64,000 nt of DNA from Pseudoalteromonas fuliginea (GTDB lineage: Bacteria; Pseudomonadota; Gammaproteobacteria; Enterobacterales; Alteromonadaceae). Below, in pieces: positions 20,081 through 28,707 of this stretch (its first letter is position 1; the number at the start of each line of letters is the position of its first letter). The stretch covers positions 1 through 64,000 of the forward strand of contig NZ_JJNZ01000013.1 of assembly GCF_000690055.1 (NCBI RefSeq), in the 5' to 3' direction. The notes below the pieces were generated by a model. It saw only the letters and a list, made by a program, of their open reading frames with translations. It ran no database searches and had not been told where the DNA came from. The position numbers and the translations under genes were made by a program.

Positions 20081-20160
20081 TTTTTATTGTATTTAGTTTT
20101 GAAAAACAAATAAATACAAGCGTATAATATGCCTACAGTAAGTGCTAATGCTTACTGTAA

Positions 20161-20324
20161 ATTCTCAGGGCGGGGTGAAATTCCCCACCGGCGGTATGTT
20201 TAATGTTTTTTATGACTTAAACGAGCCCGCGAGCGCTTTATTTAACCTATTTTAGGTTAAGTAAAGGTCAAGCAGATCTGGTGAGATGCCAGAGCCGACG
20301 GTTACAGTCCGGATGAAAGAGAAT
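20161..20324 (+). promoter_or_regulatory. FMN riboswitch (RFN element)
   Basis: The conserved RFN blocks are present in order: closing stem ATTCTC (20161-20166) pairing with GAGAAT (20319-20324), AGGGCGGGGTGAAATTCCCC then ACCGGCGGTA, a variable hairpin, then AGCCCGCGAGCG, GGTCAAGCAGATCTGGTGAG, GCCAGAGCCGACGGTTACAG and TCCGGATGAAAGAG. It senses FMN and controls ribB downstream. The start of ribB lies 247 bases further, unusually far because a repeat element sits between. Confidence 0.97.
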
Positions 20325-20342
20325 ATGGCTTATTATACTAAA

Positions 20343-20433
20343 ACCAATTTTATTAAAGGCATGATCGTTGTATCGCGTTAAGTGAGCTATTTTCTTTGCG
20401 CTATAATTTAGTCACTAATTTAATGTTATTGGT
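20343..20433. mobile_element. Short MITE-like element between FMN riboswitch and ribB
   Basis: About 91 bases bounded by imperfect terminal inverted repeats (left ACCAATTTTATTAAA, right reading ACCAATAACATTAAA on the other strand). Its interior shares the block GCTATTTTCTTTGCGCTATA with the element at 33254-33415 (one difference), and a second block (CATGATCGTTGTATCGCGTT) is similar. It looks like an internally deleted copy of that longer element. It encodes no protein. It occupies the region where the riboswitch expression platform would be expected. Confidence 0.6.
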
Positions 20434-20571
20434 ATAACAGTGTGCGCTGCATTTTGCTGCGTGCTTTTTGTTATTTTATTTAAGCTATTTTGGTAGTGAT
20501 TGCTTTAAATTTAAGTGATGTATTACTGATCCTTTCACAGTCCTGAATCTATTATTTTTATTTGGAATATA

Positions 20572-21228
20572 ATGATGATTCAGTCTCTACTTACTCAATT
20601 CGGCGAAAGCCATACCCGCGTACAAAGCGCCATCACTGCACTACAGCAAGGCCAAGGCGTACTTGTTGTTGATGATGAAAACCGTGAAAATGAAGGCGAC
20701 TTTGTTTTTTCAGCTGAGCACCTAACGACTTCTCAAATGGCCGAAATGATTCGCGAAGGCAGCGGCATTGTTTGCTTATGCATGGGGGAGGAGCGCATTA
20801 AACAGCTCGACTTACCGCAAATGGTAACCCACAACACAAGTCAAAATAACACCGCTTATACAGTCACTATTGAAGCTAAGCATGGCGTTACAACAGGCGT
20901 GTCTGCTGCTGATAGAGTAACTACTATAAAAGCAGCGACAGACGATAACGCCAAACCAAGTGATTTATCGCGCCCAGGGCATGTGTTTGGTTTAAAAGCA
21001 CAAACGGGTGGCGTATTAGTGCGTCGCGGCCATACCGAAGCATCCGTTGATTTAATGCGACTTGCCGGCTTAAAACCATTTGGCGTAATTTGCGAACTGA
21101 CAAATCCAGATGGTTCAATGGCGCGCTTACCTGAGGTGAGTGATTATGCTAATAAACATAATATGACCGTGGTTTCTATTGAAGATTTAGTGCAATACAT
21201 TCAGGCTGCACAGCGCAAAGTAAGTTAA
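20572..21228 (+). CDS. ribB: 3,4-dihydroxy-2-butanone 4-phosphate synthase RibB
   Basis: Converts ribulose 5-phosphate to DHBP and formate in riboflavin synthesis. 218 residues, as E. coli RibB (217), with no GTP cyclohydrolase II fusion. Conserved acidic loop [13 protein letters not shown] (about residues 33-45), then [36 protein letters not shown] and [14 protein letters not shown]. Two adjacent ATGs (20572, 20575) are possible starts. The FMN riboswitch upstream makes it a feedback-controlled gene. Confidence 0.97.
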   Translation: MMIQSLLTQFGESHTRVQSAITALQQGQGVLVVDDENRENEGDFVFSAEHLTTSQMAEMIREGSGIVCLCMGEERIKQLDLPQMVTHNTSQNNTAYTVTIEAKHGVTTGVSAADRVTTIKAATDDNAKPSDLSRPGHVFGLKAQTGGVLVRRGHTEASVDLMRLAGLKPFGVICELTNPDGSMARLPEVSDYANKHNMTVVSIEDLVQYIQAAQRKVS

Positions 21229-21241
21229 ACTGCTTTAAAGC

Positions 21242-21275
21242 AAAAAAACCACTTATTTACATAAGTGGTTTTTTA
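21242..21275. terminator. Terminator between ribB and nfsB-like gene
   Basis: A 14-pair perfect stem (AAAAAACCACTTAT / ATAAGTGGTTTTTT) with a TTAC loop lies between convergent genes and can act in both directions. Confidence 0.92.
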
Positions 21276-21308
21276 ATATTGTTATCATTTAAGTTTATAA
21301 CGTATTAC

Positions 21309-21965
21309 TTATAAAACCTGAATAACTTGCTCTTTTGCTAAGCGAGATTTAGGCAGTTTGGCATTATAATCTTTAGAGTCATCATGGTAGCCAAGCACTA
21401 AAGCTACATCACAAATATAGCCATCCAGCTCTTTTTCAAAGATTTCACCAATAAGTTCAGCGTCTACGCCTTCCATTGGGGTTGAATCAATACCTAAACG
21501 TGCTGCTGCATGCATGGTGTTACCTAGCGCAATGTAAGTTTGTGCTTTAGTCCATGTTGCATTGTTACCTTGCTCATCGGTATTCATATCAACAAATGCA
21601 TAAGCACCAAAAGCTTGTTCGCGATTTTCTGCTTTAGTACGGCCATTTTTAATATCTGCATCAATAACTTGTGCGTAGTCATCGCGGGTATATTTAGGAT
21701 TGTGAGCGAATAATATTATATGCGAAGCTGTTTTAATATGTGGCTGGTTAAACGCAAATTTATTAGCAAATGTACTATGCATACGCTCTTTAGCCTCATC
21801 TGATTCAATTACGATGAATTTCCAAGGCTGCGAGTTAATAGATGATGGAGATAGGCGCATAGCTTCGTAAATAACGGCTAAATCGTCTTGAGATACACGT
21901 TTCGTTGCATCGTAACGTTTTGCTGTGTAACGCTTTTCTAAGTCATTAATAATAGGGTGAGTCAT
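21309..21965 (-). CDS. NfsB-like FMN nitroreductase
   Basis: Oxygen-insensitive NAD(P)H nitroreductase/dihydropteridine reductase type, 218 residues. The family pattern LSPSSINSQPWKFIVIES (about residues 36-53) binds FMN; the C-terminal part has GIDSTPMEG and ALVLGYHDDS. The ATG at 21965 has a GGAG site at the right distance; the ATG at 21977 overlaps that site and is less likely. Upstream lies a copy of the lysR promoter region found at 23412-23485, suggesting shared regulation or a lost divergent regulator. Confidence 0.9.
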   Translation of the reverse strand: MTHPIINDLEKRYTAKRYDATKRVSQDDLAVIYEAMRLSPSSINSQPWKFIVIESDEAKERMHSTFANKFAFNQPHIKTASHIILFAHNPKYTRDDYAQVIDADIKNGRTKAENREQAFGAYAFVDMNTDEQGNNATWTKAQTYIALGNTMHAAARLGIDSTPMEGVDAELIGEIFEKELDGYICDVALVLGYHDDSKDYNAKLPKSRLAKEQVIQVL

Positions 21966-22140
21966 TAGTTTCTCCATTGAGTAGGTGTTTTACCAGTATT
22001 TACTATGTTGAGTCAGTTTTAGTAAAAACAAACCCTTTTAAAAATTTATTACAAAAATAATATCGTGTTTTTAAATCACTCTACTTATTTAGTTCAATTG
22101 ATATCTACGTAAAGTAAGGCCTATCAATATAGCTAGGTAC

Positions 22141-22216
22141 GGATAGTAGTGGGTTATTACAATATGATAAACAGGTATATGGTTGAATCATTATCAAATA
22201 TTATTAGGTAATAGTT
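22141..22216 (+). repeat. Second copy of the lysR upstream region
   Basis: This stretch aligns with 23411-23485 just upstream of lysR. A 19-base identity GTTGAATCATTATCAAATA (22182-22200 and 23455-23473) is preceded in both by AT-rich GATAAAC and followed by TAG[A/G]TAATA. The copy here is upstream of the nitroreductase gene, in divergent orientation, but no regulator gene follows. It is either a shared operator or the remnant of a lost lysR-nfsB pair. The rest of the 21966-22326 gap shows only the hairpin listed next. Confidence 0.6.
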
Positions 22217-22262
22217 TCTTTAATAAATATAAATACAGCCATAGCCACCCAAAATATTGGCT

Positions 22263-22289
22263 GAAGACACCAATTACATTGGTGCCTTC
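22263..22289 (-). terminator. Hairpin after the MDR oxidoreductase gene
   Basis: CACCAAT / ATTGGTG with a three-base loop, extended by GAAG/CTTC across one mismatch, lies 38 bases beyond the oxidoreductase stop. No T run follows, so termination would be weak or factor-dependent. Confidence 0.45.
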
Positions 22290-22326
22290 AATTAATTCAG
22301 GCTGCGCGTGTTTAGTATTTATGGAA

Positions 22327-23352
22327 TTAAAAACCTTCCAACACTATTTTGCCAATAGAGCGACCTTCTTCAAGTTCTGCGTGTGCAATACGCAGGTTAG
22401 CCGCATTTATAATGCCTAAATTTTTACCAATCGTTGTTTGAATATGGCCCTGATCAATTAACTCAGCAACATGATTTAGTAACTTGCTTTGCTCAATTAA
22501 ATCTTTGGCATTAAACATTGAGCGGGCAAACATAAATTCCCAATGTAGCGATAAGCTCTTCATTTTTAATTTACTCACATCTAATGACTCAGGATCGTCA
22601 ATCATTGCAATTTTACCAAATGGTGCAAGTACCTCCGTATACGCTTCAAAGTAAGTATCAGTACTGTGCAGACTTGCTACATGTGTTACCGATCCAATGT
22701 TTAATGCGTCAATTTGAGCCGGTAATGGTTTTGTATGATCAACAACATAATCTGCGCCTAGTTTTTTAACCCATGCTTGTGAGCTTTCACGCGATGCAGT
22801 GGCAATCACTGTTGCACCAGTAATCGCTTTAGCAAGCTGGATAAAAATAGAACCAACGCCGCCTGCGGCACCTGTTACTAAAATAACTTCGTCTGAATTT
22901 GTTTTTGCATCAGCTGCTTGTTTTACAATGTTTAAATGCTCAAATAATAATTCGTACGCTGTTATTGCAGTAAGTGGTAATGCAGCAGCTTCAGCATCGT
23001 TTAAGCTCTGCGGTTTAAATCCTACAATGCGCTCATCCACTAATTGGAATTCTGCATTACTACCTGGGCGAGTAATATCACCTGCGTAATAAACCGCATC
23101 ACCCGGTTTAAATGCCGTTACAGCTTCACCTGTTGCAACCACTTCACCAACGGCATCCCAACCAATAACTTTTACTTCACCGTTTGTTGGTGGCATATAT
23201 AGGCGCACTTTATAATCGGCTGGGTTAACTGCAATAGCTTTAACTTTAATTAATAAATCGCGACCTGTTGCAACTGGCTGTGGTAATTCAACATCAATTA
23301 ACGATTCAGGATTAGAAACAGGAAGAGATTTTTTATAACCAATGGCTTTCAT
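22327..23352 (-). CDS. Zinc-type MDR alcohol dehydrogenase / quinone oxidoreductase-like protein
   Basis: 341 residues from the ATG at 23352 with an AGGACAC ribosome site. An N-terminal GroES-like domain (AVNPADYKVRLYM, IGWDAVGEVVATG) precedes a Rossmann domain with ILVTGAAGGVGSIFIQLAKA (about residues 155-175). Zinc-binding Cys residues of classical alcohol dehydrogenases are absent, which favours the NADPH quinone-oxidoreductase (zeta-crystallin) branch that acts on quinones or enals. It diverges from a LysR gene 133 bases away, which is its likely regulator. Confidence 0.88.
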   Translation of the reverse strand: MKAIGYKKSLPVSNPESLIDVELPQPVATGRDLLIKVKAIAVNPADYKVRLYMPPTNGEVKVIGWDAVGEVVATGEAVTAFKPGDAVYYAGDITRPGSNAEFQLVDERIVGFKPQSLNDAEAAALPLTAITAYELLFEHLNIVKQAADAKTNSDEVILVTGAAGGVGSIFIQLAKAITGATVIATASRESSQAWVKKLGADYVVDHTKPLPAQIDALNIGSVTHVASLHSTDTYFEAYTEVLAPFGKIAMIDDPESLDVSKLKMKSLSLHWEFMFARSMFNAKDLIEQSKLLNHVAELIDQGHIQTTIGKNLGIINAANLRIAHAELEEGRSIGKIVLEGF

Positions 23353-23411
23353 AATAAGTGTCCTAATTTGTTTACATATAAGGTGCAAGCCATGCTTTGG
23401 CTAGCTGATGG

Positions 23412-23473
23412 ATATATAGTAGACCTTGCTTTAATATAGATAAACCGCATAATTGTTGAATCATTATCAAATA
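23412..23473 (+). promoter_or_regulatory. Putative LysR operator/promoter between MDR gene and lysR
   Basis: Contains the dyad TTGAATCATTATCAA (23456-23470) and an outer GATAA...TTATC pair, also found upstream of the nitroreductase at 22141-22200. LysR-type regulators usually bind a dyad with T-N11-A character between their gene and a divergent target, so this is the most likely binding site. It is inferred only from position and duplication. Confidence 0.5.
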
Positions 23474-23485
23474 AAAATAGATAAT

Positions 23486-24424
23486 ATGAACATAGAAGAT
23501 TTAAAACTTATTTTAAAAGTAGCTGAGTTTAGAAGTATTACGCTCGCAGCTGCTAAGTTAGATATGCGTACAGCCACAGCAAGCGCTGCTATTAAACGTG
23601 TTGAGGCAGCCCTTGGTAGTGAGCTATTTGTTCGTACAACACGTCATTTAAGGTTATCGGCTGCTGGGGAGCGCTACATACCACAATGTGAGCAGGCTTT
23701 AGCTGTACTTGAGCTTGCAAAGCAAAATCTAAAAGGTGAGCATGACGAAATTGAAGGGGAGTTGCGCGTTGCCCTTTCATCTGACTTAGGCCGTAACTTA
23801 GTGATCCCATGGATTGATGAACTCATGGACACTTATCCAAAGCTAAGTTTAAGAACGCATATAAGTGATAGTAATATCGACTTTTACCGTGACTCAGTTG
23901 ATATAGCGCTTCGTTATGGCTCGCCTAATGATGCTAGCGTTTATGGATTCAAAATTTGTAACGTACCGCGCTTGTTATGTGCAACTGACGAATATCTCTT
24001 ACAAAACGGAACTCCCGTGCATCCTGATGATTTAGCATCGCATCAAGGTTTGTTTTATCAGTTGCAGGATATTATAAATAATACGTGGGAATTCACCGAT
24101 GGTGAGTCAAAATATAAAGTTAAAATGAATGGCAGACGCGCCTCAAACGATGGCGATTTAGTAAGGCGCTGGTGCGTTGCGGGTAAAGGCTTGGCTGTTA
24201 AGTCAGCTCTTGATATGGCCGACGATTTACTCAATGACAGGGTGGTTACTGTAATGCAAGATTATCAACATGTTAATGGTGAACTTTGGCTTATTTGCCC
24301 AAGTAGGCGGTCAATAACTCCTGCGGTGCGTTTACTACGTGATGTATGCAGGGCAAAATCCCAAGCTATTTTGCAGCAGTTGGTCAATAAAGGCATTATT
24401 GATAAAAGCGTATTAAAGGATTAA
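23486..24424 (+). CDS. LysR-family transcriptional regulator
   Basis: 312 residues from the ATG at 23486. An N-terminal winged helix (NIEDLKLILKVAEFRSITLAAAKLDM, then SAAIKRVEAALGSELFVRTTRHLRLS) is followed by a periplasmic-binding-like effector domain of the CrgA/AaeR type (DIALRYGSPND). The effector is unknown. It is divergent from the MDR oxidoreductase gene and probably controls it and itself. The frame is open to 23453, but that overlaps the shared promoter repeat. Confidence 0.92.
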   Translation: MNIEDLKLILKVAEFRSITLAAAKLDMRTATASAAIKRVEAALGSELFVRTTRHLRLSAAGERYIPQCEQALAVLELAKQNLKGEHDEIEGELRVALSSDLGRNLVIPWIDELMDTYPKLSLRTHISDSNIDFYRDSVDIALRYGSPNDASVYGFKICNVPRLLCATDEYLLQNGTPVHPDDLASHQGLFYQLQDIINNTWEFTDGESKYKVKMNGRRASNDGDLVRRWCVAGKGLAVKSALDMADDLLNDRVVTVMQDYQHVNGELWLICPSRRSITPAVRLLRDVCRAKSQAILQQLVNKGIIDKSVLKD

Positions 24425-24436
24425 TACGCAATCAGA

Positions 24437-25327
24437 TCAACTTAGCTTTTTATTAAAAAACTCAACGGTACGTTGCCATGCAAGCTCGGCATTGTCTTTA
24501 TCATATCGACCTGTCGAGTCGTTATGAAATCCATGATTTGCCCCTTTATACATATGCATAGTGTATTCAACATTATTAGCTTTTAAATCTTGTTCGTAGT
24601 GTGGCCACGACGCGTTTACACGTTTATCCAGCTCGCCTAATTGAATCATTAACGGCGCTTTAATATTTTTACGCAAACTTTCACTGGCAGGAGTGCCGTA
24701 AAAAGGCACCCCGGCGCTGATTAAATTACTATCTACTGCCGCTAAATAATTAACAATGTAGCCACCAAAACAAAAACCGACAGCGCCTAACTTACCGTTG
24801 CTGTTAGCATGCGATTTTAAAAAGTGTGCTGCGGCTACAAAATCGTTTTGAATTTTAGCGCGATCCATGGTTTTTTGCATAGCGCGTCCTTCATCATCAT
24901 TGCCAGGGTAGCCACCCAGTGGAAATAGCGCATCGGGTGCAAATGCAATAAAGCCTACCTTCGCTAAGCGTCTTGCTACATCCTTTACGTATGGGTTTAA
25001 TCCACGGTTTTCGTGTACCACGAGTACAACAGGGAGCTTACCTTCTATGTTTTTAGGGGTTGCTAAGTAACCTTTGCCTTTACCGTGCCCGTCTGGCGAA
25101 TCGAATTCTTCGTACGTTGCTTTAATATCATCGTCATTAAACGACACTTGTTCAGCCAATGCGTAATTAGGTAATAATGCTGATGTAAGTACAGCCATCG
25201 AAAAGCCAAGAGCAGCAAGGCCACCGAGTTTTTTCATAAAAGTACGTCGGTCCATTAAACCGTGGGCGTACTCGTCATACCAATCAAAGGCTTCTTGAGG
25301 AATGTGATCAGAGGGGGATGTATTCAT
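24437..25327 (-). CDS. Tat-exported dienelactone hydrolase family protein
   Basis: 296 residues. The N terminus carries a twin-arginine motif DRRTFMKK (about 26-33) followed by a hydrophobic stretch and an ALA cleavage site, so export as a folded protein is likely. The body has the dienelactone-hydrolase pattern: Glu in VHENRGLNPYV, nucleophile Cys in GFCFGGYI, and His in KGANHGFHND. The natural substrate cannot be predicted. AAGGAGC is a good ribosome site. It is convergent with lysR (12 bases between stops). Confidence 0.88.
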   Translation of the reverse strand: MNTSPSDHIPQEAFDWYDEYAHGLMDRRTFMKKLGGLAALGFSMAVLTSALLPNYALAEQVSFNDDDIKATYEEFDSPDGHGKGKGYLATPKNIEGKLPVVLVVHENRGLNPYVKDVARRLAKVGFIAFAPDALFPLGGYPGNDDEGRAMQKTMDRAKIQNDFVAAAHFLKSHANSNGKLGAVGFCFGGYIVNYLAAVDSNLISAGVPFYGTPASESLRKNIKAPLMIQLGELDKRVNASWPHYEQDLKANNVEYTMHMYKGANHGFHNDSTGRYDKDNAELAWQRTVEFFNKKLS

Positions 25328-25504
25328 GGCTGCTCCTTAACTTTATTATGTCTATTTATTATTTAAATACCATAACGTATTAGGGATAAAAAACGAGCAG
25401 TATCTCTCTCAATTATTAGGATTGTTAATAAATCCTGCTTGTTAAACAATGGGTAGTAGAGACAGTATTAGCAAATAGGTGAATATCATTTTTAAGCTAA
25501 AAAT

Positions 25505-25536
25505 AAAAAGCTCGGCATAATATGCCGAGCTTTTTT
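25505..25536 (-). terminator. Terminator after the RND operon
   Basis: A 14-pair perfect stem (AAAAGCTCGGCATA / TATGCCGAGCTTTT) with a short loop and T run, just beyond the minus-strand stop of the RND pump at 25556. Confidence 0.92.
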
Positions 25537-25555
25537 GGTTGGGATATTACTTAAT

Positions 25556-28500
25556 TTAGCTATTTGTAGGTGCTGGTTGGGCATCTACTAGTGGCGGCTT
25601 GCCACGCATTTTACGAACTAATCGTTTAGCATCTTCTAGTGCAACATACTGGCACGGTATAAGTATCAGTGTAATTACTGTGGCAAATAACACACCAAAA
25701 GCAAGTGATACAGCCATCGGGATAACAATTTTAGCTTGTAAACTCGTTTCAAAAATAATTGGCATTACACCAATAAAGGTAGTGATTGAGGTGAGTAGTA
25801 TTGCTCTAAAGCGACGAGCACCGGCTTGTACTACAGCATCTTTAATTGCAACACCTTCGGCGCGGGCTTTGTTTACAAAATCAACCATAACGAGGGAATC
25901 ATTTACGACCACACCCGCTACAGCAATTATGCCAAACATAGATAAGCTGCTCATAGTCATGCCTAAAATCATATGCCCAAACATCGCGCCAACTACACCA
26001 AACGGAATAACCGACATTATAATAAGTGGCTGTGAGTAAGAGCGAAGCGGAATGGCTAACAAGGCAAATATAATCATCATTGATATACCAAAATCACGAA
26101 GCTGCTCTGAAGCGCTATCCATTTCTTCTTGAATGCGCCCAGCTACATCACTTGTAACGCCAGGGTAGCTTTTAAGTAATGTTGGTAAGTATTCATCACG
26201 AATTTCTTCTGCAATTGCAAATGGTTCGGCTTGGTCGGTATTTACCGCAGCCCATACGTTTACAGTACGTTTAGAGTTTTCGCGGCGAATACGGTTTACA
26301 CCGTCAACCAGTTTAACTTCGGCTATTTCGCTAAGTGGTACTTCAGCGCCTGTAGGCGTAATAATACGCACACTTGCGATGTCACTTATTGAATTACGTT
26401 CGTCTTCAGGGTAGCGAATCATGACTTTAATTTCTTCGCCTTCACGCAATATTCGCTGCGCTTCTAAGCCGTAGTAACTAAAGCTAACTTGCGATGCGAC
26501 ATCAGCAAGCGTTAAACCCATGCTGTAAGCGAGTGGTTTTAAATCAAGTTGCACTTCGTCGGTAGCGCTTTGCATTGAATCGTTTACGTCGCCAACGCCT
26601 TCCATTGTTTGTAATTTGGCTTTTAATTTACCAGCCACTTCTTTTAGCTCGTCAGCATTTTTGCCTTCAAGTTTAAAGCTAACGTCACCATCATCTCGAC
26701 CGCCATTCATTATACTGTCTTGAATGGTCATGGTTTTAATGCCTGGTAGGGCGGGCATTTGCTCACGCCATAATGCACTTAGGGCAAAGGTATCGATAGG
26801 GCGTAAGTCAGGCTCTACCAAAATGGCCATAATATTTGCTTGCGTTCGGCCACGTAGACTTACTGATAAATCGCGGATCATCGGTTTACCGTATTGCTCT
26901 TGTAGTTGCTGATCGACCTTTAATAACACGCTTTCTATTTTACGCGCTGTTTCAAGCGTTGCTTGCTCAGATGAAGCAAGGTTCATTTCGATATCAATAC
27001 GCGGAAAGTCGTGCGGTATTTTAGGGTTTGGTACAAACTTAACTAAACCACCTGCGAACATACCTGCGCTTACAATAAGCAAACACATAAAGCCGACAAT
27101 CACTGTATAGCGATAATGAATACAGCGGCTAACAAAAGGAAGGTAGTAGTTATTCACAAAGCCTTTTAAGCTGCTATCAATCACCATACGTAAGCGATGT
27201 AATAGATTTTTAGGGTTTGGTTTACGTGGATTCATTGCTGCAATATGCGCAGGTAAAATTAGTTTTGATTCAATGAGTGAAAAAATCAAACATAAAATAA
27301 TAACGCCCCCAATGGCTTTAGAAAAAGCAGCACCAGGGCCGGTTGCGAGTGTTTGTGGTAAAAATGCCGCAATAGTCGTTAGTACACCAAAGGTCGCTGG
27401 CATCGCAACACGTTTAACACCGCGTACTACGTTATCAAGTGTGTGGCCGTATTTTTCTATTTCGGCACTGGCTGACTCGCCCACAACTATGGCGTCATCA
27501 ACAACAATCCCGAGTACAAGTATAAAGGCAAAAAGAGAGGCTAGGTTAATTGTTACATCTAAAAAGCCAATAGGCATAAACAAAAAGGCGCCCAGAAAAG
27601 ACACCGGTAAGCCCATCATTACCCAAAATGCTAAGCGTAGCGGTAAAAATAGTGCCAGCACTATCATTACTAACAAGCCACCCCAAATCATGTTATCGAC
27701 CATCATATCGAGTCGACCTTCAAGGTAGTAAGTTAAATCAACAATAGGAGAGAGCTTAACGCCTGCAGGTAAAAGTGGCTCTTTAGTTGCCATGTAGCTT
27801 TTAAGGACTTTTGCTACATCGGTAATGTCTTGATCTTTTGATGCGTTTACTTCAAACGAGAGTGAATTTTTACCATTGTATTTTGAATATTGTAGACCTT
27901 CTTCAAAGCCATCATTAATAGTTGCTACATCGCCTAAATAAATTTGTGCGCCATCAGCAAGGGTAATAAGTGGCAGTTTTTCAAACTCAAAACCACGGTA
28001 GGCTTGTTTTTCAACACGCATCGAAATATAACCATTTTCAGAGCGTATTTGCCCCGCCGACATATTTGCCGAAAAGTTTTGCACCGCGCCTGCAATATCT
28101 CTAAATGTTAAGCCATATTCGCGCAGTTTATCGGGGCTGACTTCTATACCAATTTCGTATTCTAAGCCGCCGTTAAAATTAACAAGATTCACGTGAGGCA
28201 GTGCTTGTAGCTCGTCTTTTATATCGTTGCCAAGCTCTTTTAACTGGTAATTACTCATGTCGCCGTAAAGCGCGAGTATCATTACTTCTTGTTCAAACTT
28301 ATCGCGGCGCACAACAGGGCGCTCCATCCCCGCAGGAAAGGTGTTTATTGAATCAACTTGTACTTTAATTTCATCAAGTACTTCTTGTGGATTGTATTGT
28401 TCTTCTATTTCAATCCAGGCTTGTGAAAAACCACGGTTAGAGTAAGTAATTAGGCGTTTAATGCCTTCAATACCTTCGAGGTTTTCTTCAACCTTTATGG

Positions 28501-28705
28501 TTATGCCTTCTTCAACCTCTTGCGGGGCAGCCCCTGGGTAAACTGCTTGTACGCTTATCCAGTTACTTTCAAACTGTGGGAACATCTGTTTGCGAATGGT
28601 CATCGCCATTAAAATACCGCCCACTAATATAAATATCATTAGTAGGTTGGCTGCAACGGGATTTCGGGCAAACCATGCTATTAACCCTGTTTCACGAGTG
28701 TTCAT
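25556..28705 (-). CDS. RND efflux pump inner-membrane transporter (HAE1 type)
   Basis: 1049 residues, full length for an AcrB-type proton-driven pump. It begins MNTRETGLIAWFARNPVAANLLM, has two large periplasmic loops (about 35-335 and 560-875) and two clusters of six membrane helices. TM4 carries the proton-relay pair in LGIVVDDAIVVGESA, and the late helix has GVVVNDSLVMVDFVNKAR. Charge and sequence fit the hydrophobic-amphiphilic (drug/bile-salt) branch rather than heavy-metal CusA. Its start is two bases after the stop of the fusion-protein gene, so they form an operon. No outer-membrane TolC partner is present here. Confidence 0.93.
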   Translation of the reverse strand: MNTRETGLIAWFARNPVAANLLMIFILVGGILMAMTIRKQMFPQFESNWISVQAVYPGAAPQEVEEGITIKVEENLEGIEGIKRLITYSNRGFSQAWIEIEEQYNPQEVLDEIKVQVDSINTFPAGMERPVVRRDKFEQEVMILALYGDMSNYQLKELGNDIKDELQALPHVNLVNFNGGLEYEIGIEVSPDKLREYGLTFRDIAGAVQNFSANMSAGQIRSENGYISMRVEKQAYRGFEFEKLPLITLADGAQIYLGDVATINDGFEEGLQYSKYNGKNSLSFEVNASKDQDITDVAKVLKSYMATKEPLLPAGVKLSPIVDLTYYLEGRLDMMVDNMIWGGLLVMIVLALFLPLRLAFWVMMGLPVSFLGAFLFMPIGFLDVTINLASLFAFILVLGIVVDDAIVVGESASAEIEKYGHTLDNVVRGVKRVAMPATFGVLTTIAAFLPQTLATGPGAAFSKAIGGVIILCLIFSLIESKLILPAHIAAMNPRKPNPKNLLHRLRMVIDSSLKGFVNNYYLPFVSRCIHYRYTVIVGFMCLLIVSAGMFAGGLVKFVPNPKIPHDFPRIDIEMNLASSEQATLETARKIESVLLKVDQQLQEQYGKPMIRDLSVSLRGRTQANIMAILVEPDLRPIDTFALSALWREQMPALPGIKTMTIQDSIMNGGRDDGDVSFKLEGKNADELKEVAGKLKAKLQTMEGVGDVNDSMQSATDEVQLDLKPLAYSMGLTLADVASQVSFSYYGLEAQRILREGEEIKVMIRYPEDERNSISDIASVRIITPTGAEVPLSEIAEVKLVDGVNRIRRENSKRTVNVWAAVNTDQAEPFAIAEEIRDEYLPTLLKSYPGVTSDVAGRIQEEMDSASEQLRDFGISMMIIFALLAIPLRSYSQPLIIMSVIPFGVVGAMFGHMILGMTMSSLSMFGIIAVAGVVVNDSLVMVDFVNKARAEGVAIKDAVVQAGARRFRAILLTSITTFIGVMPIIFETSLQAKIVIPMAVSLAFGVLFATVITLILIPCQYVALEDAKRLVRKMRGKPPLVDAQPAPTNS

Positions 28706-28707
28706 GA

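Noticed and set aside
22183..22419. 78-codon ORF overlapping the duplicated promoter and oxidoreductase 3' end
   Set aside because: Antisense to the oxidoreductase over much of its length, no ribosome site, and its start lies inside the duplicated regulatory repeat.
25599..26039. 146-codon ORF opposite the RND pump gene
   Set aside because: Shadow frame of a strongly conserved transporter; composition is a mirror of membrane-protein codons.
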